A stretch of DNA of 32,631 nucleotides from Xanthobacteraceae bacterium (GTDB lineage Bacteria > Pseudomonadota > Alphaproteobacteria > Rhizobiales > Xanthobacteraceae), in assembly GCA_019746135.1 (NCBI GenBank), contig JAIESI010000327.1, positions 1 through 32,631 of the forward strand. The letters run 5' to 3'. The position numbers and the translations under genes were made by a program. Positions within the stretch are counted from its first letter, which is position 1. Each line of letters opens with the position of its first letter. The notes below the pieces were generated by a model that saw only the letters and a list, made by a program, of their open reading frames with translations, was not told the DNA's origin and did no database searches. Below, piece by piece: positions 31,566-32,631 of the stretch.

Positions 31566-31872
31566 GGACTTATTGGTTAATGAGATCCTAACGTCCCCGC
31601 GCTCGGTATGCTAAAAATTCTTCGCAAGTCATCTTTTGCGTTGATCTGCAAATAGTTTAGCGCGTTCTCATCGCGTCGGTCGTATTGCCAAAGGCCCTGT
31701 CGGAATCGACGGGCTTCCGACGCTGCTTTCGACGATTGAACACGCCGCTTCGCCGGCACCCAGCGTCCACTCCCGCGACTCAGCTCACTGCCACCTGTCG
31801 GATTCGACGGTCTGACAGGCCAAAACCCGCGTGTTCGTCTCGCCGCCTGCAACCAAACGGCGGGGAGGCGAG
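31566..31872. promoter_or_regulatory. Divergent repA/traI control region
   Basis: No gene is supported in these 307 bases. A 17-bp sequence CCTGTCGGAATCGACGG at 31696-31712 recurs with one mismatch at 31794-31810 (CCTGTCGGATTCGACGG). The second copy is followed by TCT and then GACAGG (31814-31819), making a CCTGTC/GACAGG dyad. In Ti-like plasmids this region carries TraR boxes that drive traI-trb and repABC. These repeats do not match the canonical lux box spacing, so the regulator is unknown. I found no convincing -35/-10 pair. Confidence 0.45.
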
Positions 31873-32499
31873 ATGCGGGCGATTGCGGTCAGGTCAGAAG
31901 ACCGGGGAGCGTTCGGGGATGTCATCGCGGACATGCATCGCCTGAGGGCGAGGGTGTTCGGCGGACGGCTCGGTTGGGATGTCGAGATCGCGGACGGCGC
32001 GGAGACCGACGGTTTCGACCAACTGAACCCGGTCTACATCCTCGTGGTCGGCGAGCGGGGGCCGGTGCTGGGGTGCGCCCGGCTCCTGCCGGCGACCGGG
32101 CCGACGATGTTGTCCGATGCGTTTCCGCAGCTCCTGGCCGACGGCCGGCTCGACGCTCATCCGCGGATGATCGAAAGCTCGCGCTTCTGTGTCGACACCG
32201 GCGCCGTCGAGGCAGTGACGGCGCGCGGCCTGCACCGCGCCACGCTGACGTTGTTCGCGGCGATCATCGAATGGTCGATGGGGGCGGGCTACCGCGAGAT
32301 CGTTACCGCGACCGATGTGCGGTTTGAGCGGCTGCTGAACCGGGCACGCTGGCCGATGCGGCGCCTCGGCGAGCCCCGTGTGATCGGCGAGACGCTGAGC
32401 GTCGCCGGCGCACTGCCGGCCGATGATGCCAGCTTCGCGATCGTGCGACCGCCGGGCTACCGATCCGACCTTGGCGGCCTCCGCCGGTCGGCGGCGTAG
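31873..32499 (+). CDS. traI: LuxI-family acyl-homoserine lactone synthase (TraI-like)
   Basis: The ATG at 31873 follows GGGGAGG at 31862-31868 and gives 208 residues. The invariant LuxI residues can be placed: R25 and F29 in LRARVFGG, W35 in LGWDVE, D46 and D49 in ETDGFDQ, R70 in GCARLLPATGPTML, E101 and R104 in MIESSRFCVD. The enzyme makes an N-acyl-homoserine lactone from S-adenosylmethionine and acyl-ACP. On conjugative repABC plasmids traI is the first gene of the traI-trb operon and signals cell density to a LuxR-type TraR, which then raises transfer and plasmid copy number. A traR gene is not in the window. The trbB gene follows after 13 bases. Confidence 0.93.
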   Translation: MRAIAVRSEDRGAFGDVIADMHRLRARVFGGRLGWDVEIADGAETDGFDQLNPVYILVVGERGPVLGCARLLPATGPTMLSDAFPQLLADGRLDAHPRMIESSRFCVDTGAVEAVTARGLHRATLTLFAAIIEWSMGAGYREIVTATDVRFERLLNRARWPMRRLGEPRVIGETLSVAGALPADDASFAIVRPPGYRSDLGGLRRSAA

Positions 32500-32512
32500 A
32501 GGGAGGCGTTCC

Positions 32513-32631
32513 GTGCAACTGCGCTCCCATCCGCGCCTCGTCCGTAAGCTGCAGGAGGCGCTGGGCGACACGATCTGCACGGCGCTCGACGATCCGAGCG
32601 TCGTCGAAGTGATGTGCAATCCTGATGGCCA
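32513..32631 (+). CDS. trbB: TrbB, conjugative transfer ATPase (N-terminal part, cut by window edge)
   Basis: From GTG 32513, with AGGGAGG at 32500-32506 as ribosome site, 39 codons are visible: MQLRSHPRLVRKLQEALGD and onward to DDPSVVEVMCNPDG. This is the standard start of P-type TrbB, a VirB11-like hexameric ATPase that powers the mating-pair formation channel. The Walker motifs lie beyond the window. It is 13 bases after traI and should head the trb operon. Confidence 0.88.
   Translation, partial: MQLRSHPRLVRKLQEALGDTICTALDDPSVVEVMCNPDG

Noticed and set aside
31794..31819. CCTGTC...GACAGG as a lux/tra box
   Set aside because: The half-sites are separated by 14 bases, giving 16 bases between CTG and CAG, whereas LuxR-type boxes have about 10; kept only as an unassigned repeat.

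Overview
This is high-GC alphaproteobacterial DNA, most likely from a Rhizobiales-type host, and it carries the backbone of a repABC replicon. The evidence is a complete repA-repB-repC operon (about 31.5 to 27.0 kb, minus strand) with four perfect 16-bp parS-type palindromes, a counter-transcribed RNA locus between repB and repC, and a divergent LuxI-type synthase gene (traI) followed by the start of trbB. RepABC replicons are confined to Alphaproteobacteria, and the traI-trb order is that of quorum-sensing-controlled conjugative plasmids. The left edge holds the start of imuA behind a GTTC-N7-GTTC LexA box, the usual head of an SOS mutagenesis cassette.

Layout. 1-220: 5' part of imuA (minus). 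354-3460: an AbiE-type type IV toxin-antitoxin operon with a third, unrecognised gene and a triplicated operator sequence. 3479-4153: a DUF1971 remnant and a small unknown gene. 4247-9019 (minus): a tightly packed wHTH / nucleotidyltransferase / PP2C-phosphatase trio, then a LigD-type ATP-dependent DNA ligase and a DnaB helicase. 9257-13338 (plus): an unknown protein overlapping by ATGA with a double-HKD phospholipase-D-like nuclease. 13311-19015 (minus): a YhaO-like phosphoesterase, a YhaN-like SMC ATPase and an AbiV/HEPN-like protein, meeting the PLD gene tail to tail. 19157-21799 (plus): a PrrC-like AAA ATPase with a CxxC pair. 21894-25773 (minus): DUF1403, ScpB, a protein with two HNH-like zinc modules, and an AbiGi-like protein. 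25897-27036 (plus): a tyrosine recombinase under a 29-bp palindromic operator. 27045-31487 (minus): repC, repB, repA. 31873 to the end (plus): traI and trbB.

How it fits together. The right third handles replication, partition and transfer. Between it and the SOS cassette lies about 25 kb of accessory genes dominated by predicted nucleases, ATPases, toxin-antitoxin pairs and abortive-infection-like proteins, which reads as a defence and maintenance island. The best candidates for undescribed systems are the YhaO-YhaN-HEPN operon with the convergent PLD pair, the wHTH-nucleotidyltransferase-PP2C trio, and the DUF1403-ScpB-HNH-AbiGi operon. Functions are inferred from motifs read by eye. No database search was possible.
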